64,000 nucleotides of DNA from Ailurus styani (Eukaryota; Chordata; Mammalia; Carnivora; Ailuridae). How positions within the stretch are numbered: the stretch's first letter is position 1; the number at the start of each line of letters is the position of its first letter. The position numbers were made by a program, and so were the translations under genes. Below, piece after piece: positions 47,069 to 58,625 of this stretch. The notes beneath the pieces are model-generated. The model worked only from the letters and a program-made list of their open reading frames with translations. It did not search any database and was not told where the DNA came from. The DNA is taken from positions 701,346-765,345 of the forward strand of contig LNAC01000735.1 in assembly GCA_002007465.1 (NCBI GenBank), in the 5' to 3' direction.

Positions 47069-47247
47069 GGCACCTAGGTGGCTCAGTGGGTTAAAGCCTC
47101 TGCCTTCGGCTCAGGTCATGATATCAGGGTCCTGGGATCGAGTCCCACATCAGGCTCTGCTCAGCGGGGAGCCTGCTTCCCCTTCTCTCCATGCCTGCCT
47201 CTCTTCCTACTTGTGATCTCTCTTTCTGTCAAATAAAAATATTTTTA
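47069..47247 (+). mobile_element. CAN-SINE with 20-bp TSD
   Basis: Mustelid-type SINE (GGCACCTAGGTGGCTCAGTG) with a perfect 20-bp TSD at 47049-47068 and 47248-47267, a well preserved and probably recent insertion. Confidence 0.96.
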
Positions 47248-47459
47248 AAAATTTAGGGCAATTTTAGTAATTTATCATTGGAAGTAATTGGAAGACAGTT
47301 ATTGTGTTGTTTCATACAGCTCACAAGGACCATTAACTGCACAGTGAAGCTTGTAAAGGAGGTCCTTTGTTCAAAGACTACTCTAAATAGTCCATGTTTA
47401 GGCTCTTCAGTATCCCTATTCCTTCTGTCTCTTCTCATGACTTATTACGCTTTCCCATT

Positions 47460-47850
47460 CATGGCCCCATTTAGGATAAAACATTTTAGTTGGAAAAAAT
47501 GTAACCCTCTCATTTTACTGATGTTGAGCCCAAGTGGTTTGTCTAGTCACAGTGCTGGTCTGAATAGAAGACTGAGATCAGGCTCCTGCTCCTTCCACAG
47601 CAATGCTGCCCTTCACAGGAGCGACATTGCAATTGTGGACGCAGCTTATTACTACTGATAATGCCATCACAGGTAACATCCACGGAGGGTTTGCTCTGTT
47701 AACAGTCACTGCACGAAGTGTTTTACATGCACTGTCTCATCTGATCCTTGCAACTACCCAATGAGGAGATCAATTATTCCAGGTTTCAGGTTGGAAAAAG
47801 ACTCAAAGGCCCAAATAGCATACCCCAAACCTGCACTGTAAAACCAAAAT
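47460..47850 (-). mobile_element. Two MIR-like fragments
   Basis: 47485-47600 (CTCATTTTACTGATGTTGAG, then GGTCTGAATAGAAGACTGAG) and 47640-47850 (TTTTACATGCACTGTCTCAT, ATCCTTGCAACTACCCAATG) are antisense MIR. The open frame at 47278-47658 runs through the first and is not a gene. Confidence 0.6.
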
Positions 47851-49177
47851 TCAGTCACAGGCATTCTGTCTCCAGAGCTCATGTTTCTCACTGTTACACA
47901 AACGGAGTAAAACCAGACAGAAATTCCAGTCTGGTTGCCAATAGTGACTGAAGCAAAACAATTGCTACAAAAGGTAAATAGTGAGACAAGATACCCGTGG
48001 GCACCTCCTGACTTGCCTCACATTTGTGAAAATATGTACAATGTAAGGGGCTGGTGTCTATATGATTTAACTTGTCTTAATAATGTATAATGAGTTACAT
48101 AAACGTAGGTTTGGAAGGAACCACAAGTTTCTCTAATCTAGTTTTACCAGATGAGCAAAACTTTTCTTTTTTAAGATCCTAGATGAAGAGCATGCAGTCT
48201 TTGTCAAAGAACCAGGCTGTGAAAGAGGGTTTGCCTTTTGGGAGTCTGTTTGGTGGTTTCTGGTTCTTTCTCAACCTGAACCAGAGCCCATTTCATCTGC
48301 CCCCTCTGCCTCTCGGTCCTGTCCCTCCCCTCTGAAGGAGGAGGAGTAAATCTGTGGACAGACTATATATTGTAGATGAGAGTCAGTCTGTAACAGCCTG
48401 GAAGGATGTGACAGCCATGTCTCCCCTCAGTCCTTGTCTTTATCACTTACACAGCCCAGAACAAACCCTTTTCAACCTCCATATTTCCAGATCTCCCACC
48501 ATTTAGTCACATTTTCAGGACATAGGCTAGTTTTTCTACTATATCTCTCTTCAGAATATAAACACTAGATAGCATCTCATCAGTGCTGAACGATGTGGGA
48601 TACATTACTTCCTGAGTTCTGGGTATCGTACTTCTATTAATATCTCAAGCTAAGTTAGTTGAAAAGCAACCATACATTTCCCTAATTTTGTATTTGTAAT
48701 TACCTATATACTCAGATTAAATAAGAATTGCTTTGAGGCCCAGAATTTCCTAACCTGTGGCTAAATGTTAAAGTTAACATTTGTTGGGACTGGTTATTTT
48801 TTAAGAAGTTCTATAAATATTGTAGCATGTCAGAATCACTTTCAATCTCTGGTTATTTGTGTTAATCAATTATATATAATTTTCTTTCATATTCTTAATA
48901 TAAAATATTATACCTGACAGGACCAAGAACAGAGACTGGTAGGTGGTATGGTGTTAAGTAAACATTTTTCAGAACCAGTAATCAATATTTTTTCAATGGA
49001 TTATTGAATCAACTGTACCTTCTCTAAGCACTACAGTGTCATTAGTGTTCCTCATTTTATCCATAAAAATACCATGAGAAAATTTCCCCCCCCAAAATTA
49101 AGATACAGTATATTTAATATACTCCATTAATTTCTAAACTGTATTAAAATATGGTTATTAATACTCTTTAAAAAAAT
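47851..49177. other. Unassigned sequence
   Basis: About 1.3 kb with no gene, SINE or L1. A short GC-richer patch at 48290-48350 has no coding or splice signal. Confidence 0.5.
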
Positions 49178-49187
49178 AAAAACAAGC

Positions 49188-49361
49188 AGGGTGCATGGGT
49201 GGCTCAGGTCATGATCCCAGGGATCGAGCCCCACATCAGGCTCCCTACTTGGCAGGAAGCCTGCTTCTTCCTCTCCCACTCCCCCTGTTTGTGTTCTCTT
49301 TCTCCCTGTGTCTCTGTCAAATAAATAAATAAAATCTTTAAAAAAATATTTAAAAAATAAA
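49188..49361 (+). mobile_element. CAN-SINE lacking part of the tRNA-related head
   Basis: Reads GGTGCATGGGTGGCTCAG directly into GTCATGATCCCAGGG. The GTGGGTTAAAGCCTCTGCC segment present in other copies is missing between the two GGCTCAG repeats. TSD AAAAACAAGC at 49178-49187 and 49362-49371. Confidence 0.92.
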
Positions 49362-49371
49362 AAAAACAAGC

Positions 49372-50039
49372 TTTCAGTTTTAAAAACTATAATAATGAGT
49401 TCTTAGTCTATGCTGACTCCAAGGGGTCATTGATTTCTAAGTCTTCTTAAGGAGAATGATATTATCTTACCACTAGATTGGTCCTTACAGTAGCCAGATG
49501 AAGTAGGAAGGGTGAAAAATTATAAAGTGTTAGAGAAATGGAACATTCAGGCCTATTTTTCAATGTGGAAACAAACTTTTAAAAAGTCACTGGCAAGTGT
49601 ATAAACCAGGATTCATAACCAGCTCTTTTGCCTCCAAGTTCATTCTCCACATTGAACTGCAGTCTCTTGATCTCAATTCCATCCATCCAGTTCCTATGAT
49701 GAATTCTAGCCCTCATAGGGTCATGAGAAGTCCTCAAAATGGGGTAAACAGAGCCATAGGAGAAAAATGGTACATTTTTATAAACTATCACTTTTTGTTT
49801 GAGGATGGAGAGCATTCTTTTTTACTGATATGAAATACAAAGAATAATGTAAAATTTACTTCAAATGTTAAGAGGACAGGAGATTTTAAAGATATCTAAT
49901 GAGTGTTTTGACCCTCTCTGGACTATACTGTCAGGTTACTGCTGATTAATTGTTCTTTGCCATTAAAGCTATATCAATGGAAAAATTTGAGATATCCTAT
50001 TTATTATTTGGGACTTTACTAGTGACTAGTGGGACTTTA
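49372..50039. other. Unassigned sequence
   Basis: No gene or transposon recognised; the imperfect repeat GGGACTTTACTAGTGACTAG / GGGACTTTACTAGGGACTTC lies at 50010-50050. Confidence 0.5.
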
Positions 50040-50540
50040 CTAGGGACTTCCAAGTGACAGAAACCTCAACTCAAATTGGCACGATTAAAAATGGTGTTTA
50101 ATGATTTACATAACTGAAATACTGAAGAGTAATATTTAAGCATAGTTGGATCCAAGAGCCTAAACTCTGACACCTAGATGTGATCTCTCAGATTGGTGTA
50201 CCCCTGCTTCCTTCTGATTTCTTGATTTCTCATTGAGGCTTTTTGCTGGTGGTGATAAGATGGTTATTAAGTAGGATCCTACACTTTCAGCAAACAGCAG
50301 AAAAGAGAATGTCTTTCAATGAAGCCAGCAAAAATTCTATGGTTCCTAATTTTATCGTCTTCAGACAGAGCAATATGGTTGGGAAAGTATGATCCTCTGA
50401 ATCACATGCCCACTCCTGGAGCCGAAGTCTGCCCCTCTGGAAGGTCATGGCCAGTGATCTTCCAGAAGTGGGTGAGGTCTGGTTCCCAGAGGAAGATAGA
50501 GGGGTGAGGCCCTAATCAGAAGAAGGGTAGGAGGAGCTTG
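50040..50540. repeat. Ancient repeat Y, copy 2
   Basis: ACAGAAACCTCAACTCAAAT, ATAACTGAAATACTGAAGAG, ATAGTTGGATCCAAGAGCCT, CACATGCCCACTCCTGGAGC and TAATCAGAAGAAGGGTAGGA follow the order of a common old mammalian repeat also seen at 34440. Family name not assigned. Confidence 0.5.
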
Positions 50541-50994
50541 GGAAGATGATGAGTAGGAGGACCCTGGCTCGAGCCATCCCACCTTGACAACTGGAGGTCA
50601 TCCATATCCATGTAAATAAACCAGAAAGGGATATGAAGCCTGGCAGAACAAATTCCACAACTAAATATAAAGAAGCTGTATCTAAAAGGTTAGGAAAGTC
50701 AGAAAGGCAGAAGGAAGCTGCCTGCAGGAGGGAAGGAGCTGCACGTGCAGATAAGGCAGAGAAATGGGCCCTTGTGTCAGGAAGCTCACATGGGCAAGAC
50801 TAATCCCCATAATGTTTGGCTTTGAAAACCAGAGGCTGAATTCTGTGAGTTTGTATAACCATTGGAACTTAGAGCCTGGGGCTTTAAGAGTCAGTTGACT
50901 CAGCCCTGGGCAAGTAAGAAGGGCAAGTGATCACTGGGTTGGCACTCTTAAAGAGAGAGTAGCCTGAACAGAGACACAACATTAAAATGGCACT
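50541..50994. other. Unassigned sequence
   Basis: No feature recognised; adjoins the 3' break of the translocase pseudogene. Confidence 0.5.
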
Positions 50995-51425
50995 TTACAA
51001 AATACCTCCAGAGCTGTGTGTGGTTATCCATGACCCTCAGGGTGATCTGCTCGTACTTATCCTTGAGGGCAACATTGAAGGCTTGTGTGGACAAGTAGCA
51101 GATGATATTGGCTAGGTTGCCCCTTCAGGACAGCACACCCTGCCCCTTGGGGATGCACACAATACAGTGCATGATGGCCTTGTATTACTTATTAGCAGTG
51201 ATCTGGTTGTTGGCATGCTATACCTGCAGCATCAGCTTGACCCATTTGATTGGGGCCATAGCCATCTTAGAGATGGCAGTGGCGATGCCTCCAGTCAGGA
51301 AGTCCTCGAGGAAGGAGATGGCTTGTTCTGTCACGGGTGGCAGGGCAGATAGAGCAATGGGCAGATAGTGGAGTGGCGGCAAGGAAAACCAGCAGGTGGG
51401 TGCTGCTGGTCCAGCCCTGCCACCT
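50995..51425 (-). pseudogene. SLC25A6: Processed pseudogene of ADP/ATP translocase 3 (5' half only)
   Basis: On the minus strand from 51334 the frame reads [20 protein letters not shown], then [18 protein letters not shown], then HANNQITANK, then [20 protein letters not shown], then [20 protein letters not shown]. These match the first third of a mitochondrial ADP/ATP carrier without introns. TEQAISF points to ANT3 (SLC25A6) rather than ANT1 or ANT2. Damage: ATG to GTG at 51332-51334, two Gln codons to stops (near 51216 and 51189), a 3-base deletion plus a Trp-to-stop change near 51131. The carrier motif PxExxK is altered to PIKWVK. Homology ends after the WRYF codons at about 50995, with no poly(T) there. 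51335-51425 resembles its 5' UTR. Confidence 0.9.
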
Positions 51426-51429
51426 CTGG

Positions 51430-52490
51430 AACCAAAAAACTTAAAGCAATGATTATAAAGATACTCACTGAACTTGAGAAGAGTGGAAGACATAAGTAAG
51501 ACCCTTAACACAGAGATAGGGAACAACATAGCAGAGATAAAGGGCTCAATAAGTGAAGTGAGAAACATCCTTGATGGGATGAACAGCAGGATGGAGTAAA
51601 GAGAGCAACTACCTAGTTTCCTAGAAAACAGAGTAATGGAAAGTAATCAAGCTGAATAAAAGAGGAAAAAAGGAATTATGCAAAATGAGAATCGACTTAG
51701 GGAACTCAGTAATTCTGTCAAACATAATAACATTCATACTACAGGAGTCCCAGCAGAAGGGAGAGAGAAAAGGGGGCAGCAAATTTATCTGAAGAAATAA
51801 TAGCAGTAAACTTTTCTTTTTTTTTTTTTTTTTAAAGATTTTATTTATTCATTTGACACAGAGAGAGAGATTACAAGTAGGCAAAGAGGCAGGCAGAGAG
51901 AGAGGAGAGAGGAGGAAGCAGGCTCCCTGCTGAGCAGAGAGCCCGATGTGGGCCTCGATCCCAGGACCCTGGGATCATGACCTGAGCCGAAGGCAGCGGC
52001 TTTAACCCACTGAGCCACCCAGGCGCCCCTAGCAGTAAACTTTTCTAATCTGGGGAAGAACACAGATATCCAGATCTATGAGGCACAGAGAACTCCCATC
52101 AAAATTGACAGAAGCAGACCCACACCAATACATATTGTAATTAAATTGGCAGAACAGAATAACAAAGAAAAAAATTTTTAAAGCAGCAAAAAAAAGAATA
52201 ACTTACAAGGGAAAACCTATAAGGCTAGTAGGAGATTTTTTCAACAGAAACTTGGCAAGCTAGAAGGGACTGGCATTATATCTTCAAAGTGCTGAATGGG
52301 AAAAAATCTGCAGCCGATAACCATCTTTCCAGCAAGCCTATTATTCAGAATAGAATGAGAAATAGAATTTCCCAGAAAAAAAAAAAAAGAAAAGGAAAAA
52401 AAAAAAAAGAGGAGTTCATGATCACTAAACCAGTTCTGGAAGAAATATTAAAGGGGACTCTTTCAATGGAGAGACCAAAATAACAGCATG
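51430..52490 (+). pseudogene. L1-D ORF1 remnant
   Basis: Middle and C-terminal ORF1 sequence: a coiled-coil-like start (AAAGCAATGATTATAAAGAT...GAACTTGAGAAGAGTGG), RRM region near 51740-52150 (CATACTACAGGAGTCCCAGC; CATCAAAATTGACAGAAGCA) and the end near 52460 (AATATTAAAGGGGACTC). The N-terminus is missing, it is split by a SINE at 51818, and A-runs at 52378-52408 add frameshifts. Confidence 0.8.
51818..52029 (-). mobile_element. CAN-SINE, antisense, in L1-D ORF1
   Basis: Full-length mustelid-type SINE with a T18 tail and a perfect 17-bp TSD at 51801-51817 and 52030-52046. Recent. Confidence 0.97.
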
Positions 52491-52830
52491 AAAGAAACAC
52501 AGAAGCAGTAAGAATGAATGTTTCTGTAAAAAAAAAAATCAGTCAAGAACTCACAAAATAAAGGGATATAAAATAGGACAACATAAACCTAAAATGTGGG
52601 GAGGAAAGGAATGAAGAATGGGTTTAAACTTAAATGACTATCAACTTAATATAGATTGCTATATGCAGGAGAGTTTATATACAAACCTAATGGTAACCAT
52701 ATATCAAAAGCAACTAACAAATATGTAAAGAATAAAGAGAAAGAAATACAAATATATCGCTAAGTAGCAAACCACAAGAGAAAGACAAATGATCAGAGAA
52801 AATCTCCAGAAACAACCACAAAACAATAAA

Positions 52831-55800
52831 ATGGCAATAAATATGTATCTATCAATAATTGCTTTGAGGGCGCCTGGGTGGCTCAGTGGGTTAAAGCCTC
52901 TGCTTTCAGCTCAGGTCATGATCTCAGCGTCCTGGGATCGAGGCCCGCATTAGGCTCTCTGCTCAGCAGGGAGCCTGATTCCTCCTCTTCCTGTCTCTCT
53001 GCCTACTTGTAATCTTTCTCTCTGTGTCAAATAAATAAATAAAATCTTTAAAAAAAATAATTGCTTTGAATGTAAATGGGCTAAATGCTCTAATATAAAG
53101 ATGTAGGGTGACAGAATGGATAAAAAACAAGACATATCTATATGTTGCCTACAAGAGATGAACTTCAGACCTAAACACACATGAAGGTTGAAAGTGAGGA
53201 GATAGAGAAACATCATGCAACTGGATGTCAAGGAAGGCCAGAACAACAATACTTATAGTCTTGGTTTTAAAATCAGTTTGTCTGATACAACAAGAGACAG
53301 AGAATGACACCATGTAACAATAAAGGGGAAAATCCTATAAGAGGATATAACAATTGTAAATATTGATGCACCCAACATAGGAGCACATAGGAGCACCCAA
53401 ATACATAAAACCATTAACAACATAAAGGAACTAATTGATAATAATAGTAGGGGACTTGAATGCCCACTTAATGAACAGATCATCTAAACAGAAAATCAAC
53501 AAGGAAGCAATGGCTTTGAATGACACATTGGGCCAAATGGAGCTAACATATATTCAGAACATTCTATCCTAAAACAGTACAATACACATTCTTTTCGAGT
53601 ACACATGGAACATTCTCCAGAACAGATCACATATTAGTCCACAAAACAAGCCTCAACAAATTCAAGAAGACTGAAGTCATACCATGAATCTTTTCTGACC
53701 ACAATGCTAAGAAACTAGAAGTCAACCACAAGAAAAAATCTGGAAAGACCACAAATACATGGAGGTTATATAACATACTACTAAACAATGAATGGGTCAA
53801 CCAAGAAATAAAAAAAGAAAAAGTACATGGAAACATGAAAATGAAAACACAATGGTCTAAAATTTTTGGATGCAGCAAAATTGGTTTTAAGAGGGAAGTT
53901 TATAGCAATACAGAACTATTTCAAGTAGCAAGAAAAATCCCAATAAACAACCTAATCTTACATCTAAAGGAACTAGAAAATAAAGAGACAAAAAGAGAAG
54001 GAAGGAAATAATAAAGATTAGAGCAGAAATGAATCATATAGAAACTAAAACCAAACCAAAACAAAACAAAAACAGATCAATGGAATCAAAAACTGGTTCT
54101 CTGGGTGGGGGGAGTCAATAAAACTGAGAAGCCTCTAGCCAGACTTATCAAGAAAAAAGGAGAAAGGACTCAAAATCACAAATAAGAGAGGAGAAATAAT
54201 ACCCAACACTACAGAAATGTAATTATAAGAGAATATTGTGAAAAACTATATGCCAACAAATTGGACAACCTAGAAGAAATGGATAAATTCATAGAAACAT
54301 ATAAACTACCAAAACAGAATCATGAATAGAAAATTTGACCAGACCAATAACCAGCAAAGAAACTGAATCAAGTAATCAAAAAGCTCCCCAAAAAAATCCA
54401 ACACCAGATAGCTTCACAAGTTCTACCAAACATTTAAAGAGTTAATACCTGTTTTTCTCAAAGTACCCCGAAATTGAAAAGGAAGGAAAAGTTCCAAATT
54501 CATTCTATGAGGCCATTCTATGAGGCCAATGTTACCCTGATACCAAAACCAGATAAAGACACCACTAAAAAAGAACTACAGGTCAATATCTGATAAACAT
54601 AGACGCAAAAATCCTCAAAAAATATTAGCAAACCAAATCCAACGCATTAAAAAAAATCACTTACCATGATCAATTAGGATTTATTCCTGGGCTGCAAGTG
54701 TGGTTCAATATTTGCAAATCAAATCAATGTGAAACACCACATCAATAAAAGAAAAATAACCATATGATAATTTCAGTAGATGTGGAAAAAGAAATTGACA
54801 AACTATACCATCCATTTATGATAAAAACCCTCCACAAAGTTGGTTTAGAGGGAACATACCTCAACATAATAAAGGCCATAGGTGAAAAACCCACAACTAA
54901 GATCATTCTTAATGGGGGAAAAACTGAGAGCTTTTCCTCAATGGTCAAGAAGACAGTGATATCCACTCTCACCACTTTTATTCAACACAGTAGTGGAAGC
55001 CCTAGCCACAGCAATAAGATAACCAAAAGAAATAAAAGGCATCCAAATTGGTAAGGAAAAAGTAAGACTTTCACTATTTGCAGATGACCTGATACTATAT
55101 GTAGAAAACCTGAAAGACTCCACCAAAAAACTACTAGAAACTGATAAATGAATTTAGTAAAGTCACAGGATACAAAATCAATGTACAGAAATCTGTTGCA
55201 TTTCTAGCCACCAATAATGAAGCAGCAGAATGAGAAATTAAGAAAAACAATCCCATCCATAATTGCACCCAAATAATAAGATACCTAGGAATAAATCTAG
55301 CCAATAAGGTAGAAGAGCTGTGCTCTGAAAACTACAGAACACTTATGAAAGAAATTGAAGAGGACACAAAGAAATGGAAAAATATTCCATGCACACGCAT
55401 TGGAAGAAAAAACCTTGTTAATCTGTCTGTACTACCCAAAGCAATATATACATTTAATGCAATCCCTATTAAAGTACCAGCAACATTTTCCATGGAACTA
55501 GAACAATCCTAAAATTTGTATGGAACCACAAAAGACCCCAAATAGCCAAAGCAATGTTGAAAAAGACAAACAAAGCTGGAGGTAACAAAATTATAGATTC
55601 AAGTTGTATCATAAAGCTGTAGTAATCAGAACAGTATGGTATTGGCACAAAGATCAATAGAACAGAAAAGCCAGAAATAAATCCACAACTACATGGTCAA
55701 TTAATATTCAACAAAGCAGGAAATATCCAATGGGAAAAAGAAAGTCTCTTCAACAAATGGTGCTGGGAAAACTGGACAGCACCATTCAAAAGAAAAACTG

Positions 55801-56675
55801 GACTTATATCATATACAAAAATACATTCCAAATGGTTTTAAAACCTAAATGTGAGACCTGGAAACATAAACATCCTAGAAGACAACACAGGCAGTGATCT
55901 CTTTGACATCAGGTATAGCAACTTTTTTCTAGATGTCTCCTGAGCAAGGGAAACAAAAATAATAATAAACTACTGGGACTACATCAAAATAAAAAGCTTC
56001 TGTACAGGGAAGGGGAAAAAATCAACAAAACTAAAGTATAACCTATGGAATGGGAGACAATATTTGCAAGTGACATATCTATATAAAGAGTTACTATCTA
56101 AAATATACAAAGAACTTACAAAACACCACCCCAAAACCAAATAATCCAGTTAAAAAATGGGCAGAAGGCATGAATAAATATTGTTCCAAAGAAGATATCT
56201 GGATGGCCAACAGGCACATGAAAAGATGTTCATCTCACTATCAGGGAAATGCAAATCAAAACTACAATGAGATATCATCACACATCTGTCAGAATAGCTA
56301 AAATCAACAACACAAGAAACAACAGGTGTTGGCAAAGATGTGGAGAAAGGGGAACCCTCTTGCACTGTTGATGGGAATGCAAACTGATATAGCCACTCTG
56401 GAAAACAGTACGGAGATTCCTCAAGTAGTTAAAAATAGTACTATTTTATGATCCAACAATTGCACTACCGAGTATTTACCCAAAGAATACAAAAACACTA
56501 ACTCAAAGGGATACAAGCACTAATTCAAAGGATAAAATAGCCAAGATATGGAAGCAACCCAAGTGTCCATTGATGAATGAATAGATAAAGAAGATACATA
56601 TACAGAGTGGGATATTATTCAGCCATAAAAAGAATGAAATCTTGCCATTTGCAACTACATGGATGGAGCCAGAGA
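52831..56675 (+). pseudogene. L1-D ORF2 remnant
   Basis: Starts at ATG 52831 (MAINMYLSIIALNVNGLNAL once the SINE at 52868 is disregarded). Endonuclease sequence at 53090-53720, RT at 54380-55100 with the F-A-D-D codons intact, C-terminal region to about 56675. Numerous frameshifts and stops; also a duplicated 13-bp ATTCTATGAGGCC at 54502-54527. Non-functional. Confidence 0.85.
52868..53055 (+). mobile_element. CAN-SINE in L1-D ORF2
   Basis: Full-length SINE with head GGCGCCTGGGTGGCTCAG and a perfect 14-bp TSD AATAATTGCTTTGA (52854-52867 and 53056-53069). Confidence 0.96.
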
Positions 56676-57265
56676 GTACAATTAAACATACACTTAACCA
56701 TTGGACTTCCCAATCCCATTCCTAGATATCTCCCCAATAGAAATGAAAACATACACAGGCAAAAACAAAACAAAACAAAACAAAACAAAACCACTATGTG
56801 AATGTTTCTAACAGCTTTATTTGTAATTGCCCTAAGCTGGAAACAACCTAAATGTCCATCAACTGGACAAACTATGGCACATCCATAATAGAATACTACT
56901 CAGGGATAAAACTACTAACAAACTACTGATACATGTGTAGGTAGGGATGAATCTCAAATGCATCATACTAAGTGAAAAAAGGCAGAGGCAAAAATCTACA
57001 TAGGGTAGGATTCCATTTATAGGACATTCTAAAAAAGGCAAACTATAGGAACAGAAAACAGATCAGTAGTTAACGGAGTCTGAGAATAAGGGAGAGGTTG
57101 CTTACAAAGGAGCACAGGAGGACTTTTTGGAGAGAGGGAAACACTATCTCGATTGTGGTGGTGATGGTGGTTTGCTCAAAACATATCAAGTTCATTGAAT
57201 GGTATGCCTAAAAAAGATAACTTTTTTGTATGTAAATTATACCTCAGTGTATATCAGACTTTAAA
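56676..57265 (+). mobile_element. Older L1 (L1MA/MB-type) 3' end
   Basis: CCCAATCCCATTCCTAGATA, AACCTAAATGTCCATCAACT, GGGATGAATCTCAAATGCAT, TTCCATTTATAGGACATTCT and GTAAATTATACCTCAGTGTA are the 3' end of an older mammalian L1 than L1-D. A (CAAAA)n run lies at about 56762-56792. Joined directly to L1-D. Confidence 0.82.
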
Positions 57266-58414
57266 AAGCACCTTTTAGGGGCTTTCTGGGTTTTTTTAGT
57301 ATTCTTCTCCCAGTACCTCTAACAGTGTTTATTCCACAGTAGGCAGTCAGTAGAAATTAATCAAATAATAGAGTAAATGTCAATACTGCCAATACTGGGG
57401 AGTCATGAAACAGTGTGAGACACAAAAAGGATATTAAACAGAGGAGATGAGGCTTAATTTTTATATATAGGACTTTGCCTGGTGTAGAGGATTTGGAAGG
57501 GGGCAGAACAGGGTAAGGAAACCAATTTACCAGCTTTAATATACAGGAGAGAAAAGGAAGACCCCAAATCAATATGATGGGGATATCAGCATAGAGGAAG
57601 GGATAGAGTGAAGAAAATGTAGAAGGCAAAATCAGGGACTGAAGGATTGATGGTACTTAGGGAGAAAGAAGGAACAGTCACTTAGGCTCTGAGTTCTTTG
57701 CCAGACTGGTTGATGAGTAGTAAGAAAGGAGGAGAAGTAGATACCTGGTATCCAGATGGTGAGTACAACTCTGGACATACTACACTGTTGGAGCTACCCA
57801 GTCGTTGTTTGAACCTACAATGGCCCAGAAGAGAGGTTAAATTTCCAGGTATGGATTTGGGAGTCATTGGAATGCAGGAGGTAGTTAAAACCATGAGAGA
57901 GGAAGAATTCTCAAACAGAATGATATATACTTCTTTACTGATTTATAATGTAGTTTTTGGTATGCATGCTTTCCCTCCATGGCAGACAGGTTGTGTGTGT
58001 GTGTACACAGGATGCAAGGACTATATGTGCAAGGACTCTGTGTGACATTTTGTATCCTTCAAAATAAGTAAGGTTTTGTTGAATAATTATCTTTTTATAT
58101 TAGGCCATGTGATCATAAGTGAGATTCTGGTACCTCTCACTTGGGGCAGGTTTAATTTAAAAAAAAAAAAAGAAAGCCATCTAAGAAAAGAAAGGAAACT
58201 TTTACTCCAGAAATTAACACCTCAAGGTTGCAAACTCCTGGCAAAAATTACAGTGGAATTTGTCCCAACAATGTTAGTAAATTTGTGATAAATCCTTTAT
58301 GACAAATGACACAGTTTGCAAATAATACTTTTCAACAAAGGCTTTTCTGCATTTCCATTTATAGAAGCAATTTCTCATATAACTTACAAAAGACTGAAAT
58401 AGTCATAACAGTAG
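57266..58414. other. Unassigned sequence, partly ancient-repeat-like
   Basis: 57845-57880 (CCAGGTATGGATTTGGGAGT) resembles ancient repeat X, but the match is short. The open frame at 57698-58045 has no start or splice context. No gene called. Confidence 0.45.
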
Positions 58415-58625
58415 CTAATGTTTAATGAGCGCTTACTTGGTGCTATGCTCAATGCCAAGCACTCCACCAAGATGATTTCATTTTATGCTATCATGACCCT
58501 ATGAGGCATAGTATGCTTCTATAATCCCTTTCTAACAGAGGAAGGCCTGGGGCTCAGAGGTTGCAAAGCTTAACAAAAGTTGTGCAGCTGGTGAAGATTT
58601 AGAGCCAGAATTTGATACCATATTT
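58415..58625 (-). mobile_element. MIR, antisense
   Basis: TTTAATGAGCGCTTACTTGG, ATCATGACCCTATGAGGCAT, GGCCTGGGGCTCAGAGGTTG and AAAGTTGTGCAGCTGGTGAA follow the complete MIR order in reverse. Confidence 0.88.

Larger units (their letters stand above)
51426..56675 (+). mobile_element. L1-D: LINE-1 lacking 5' UTR and normal 3' end, dead
   Basis: ORF1 sequence begins abruptly at about 51430, directly next to the 5' end of the antisense translocase pseudogene. ORF2 runs to about 56675, where it passes without an A-tail into a much older L1 3' end. Carries SINEs at 51818 and 52868. RT active-site codons at 55077-55088 are intact as F-A-D-D, but the frame is broken by many stops and frameshifts. Confidence 0.87.

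Noticed and set aside
47278..47658. 126-codon plus-strand open frame
   Set aside because: Starts at TTG, crosses an antisense MIR, and shows no splice or promoter context.
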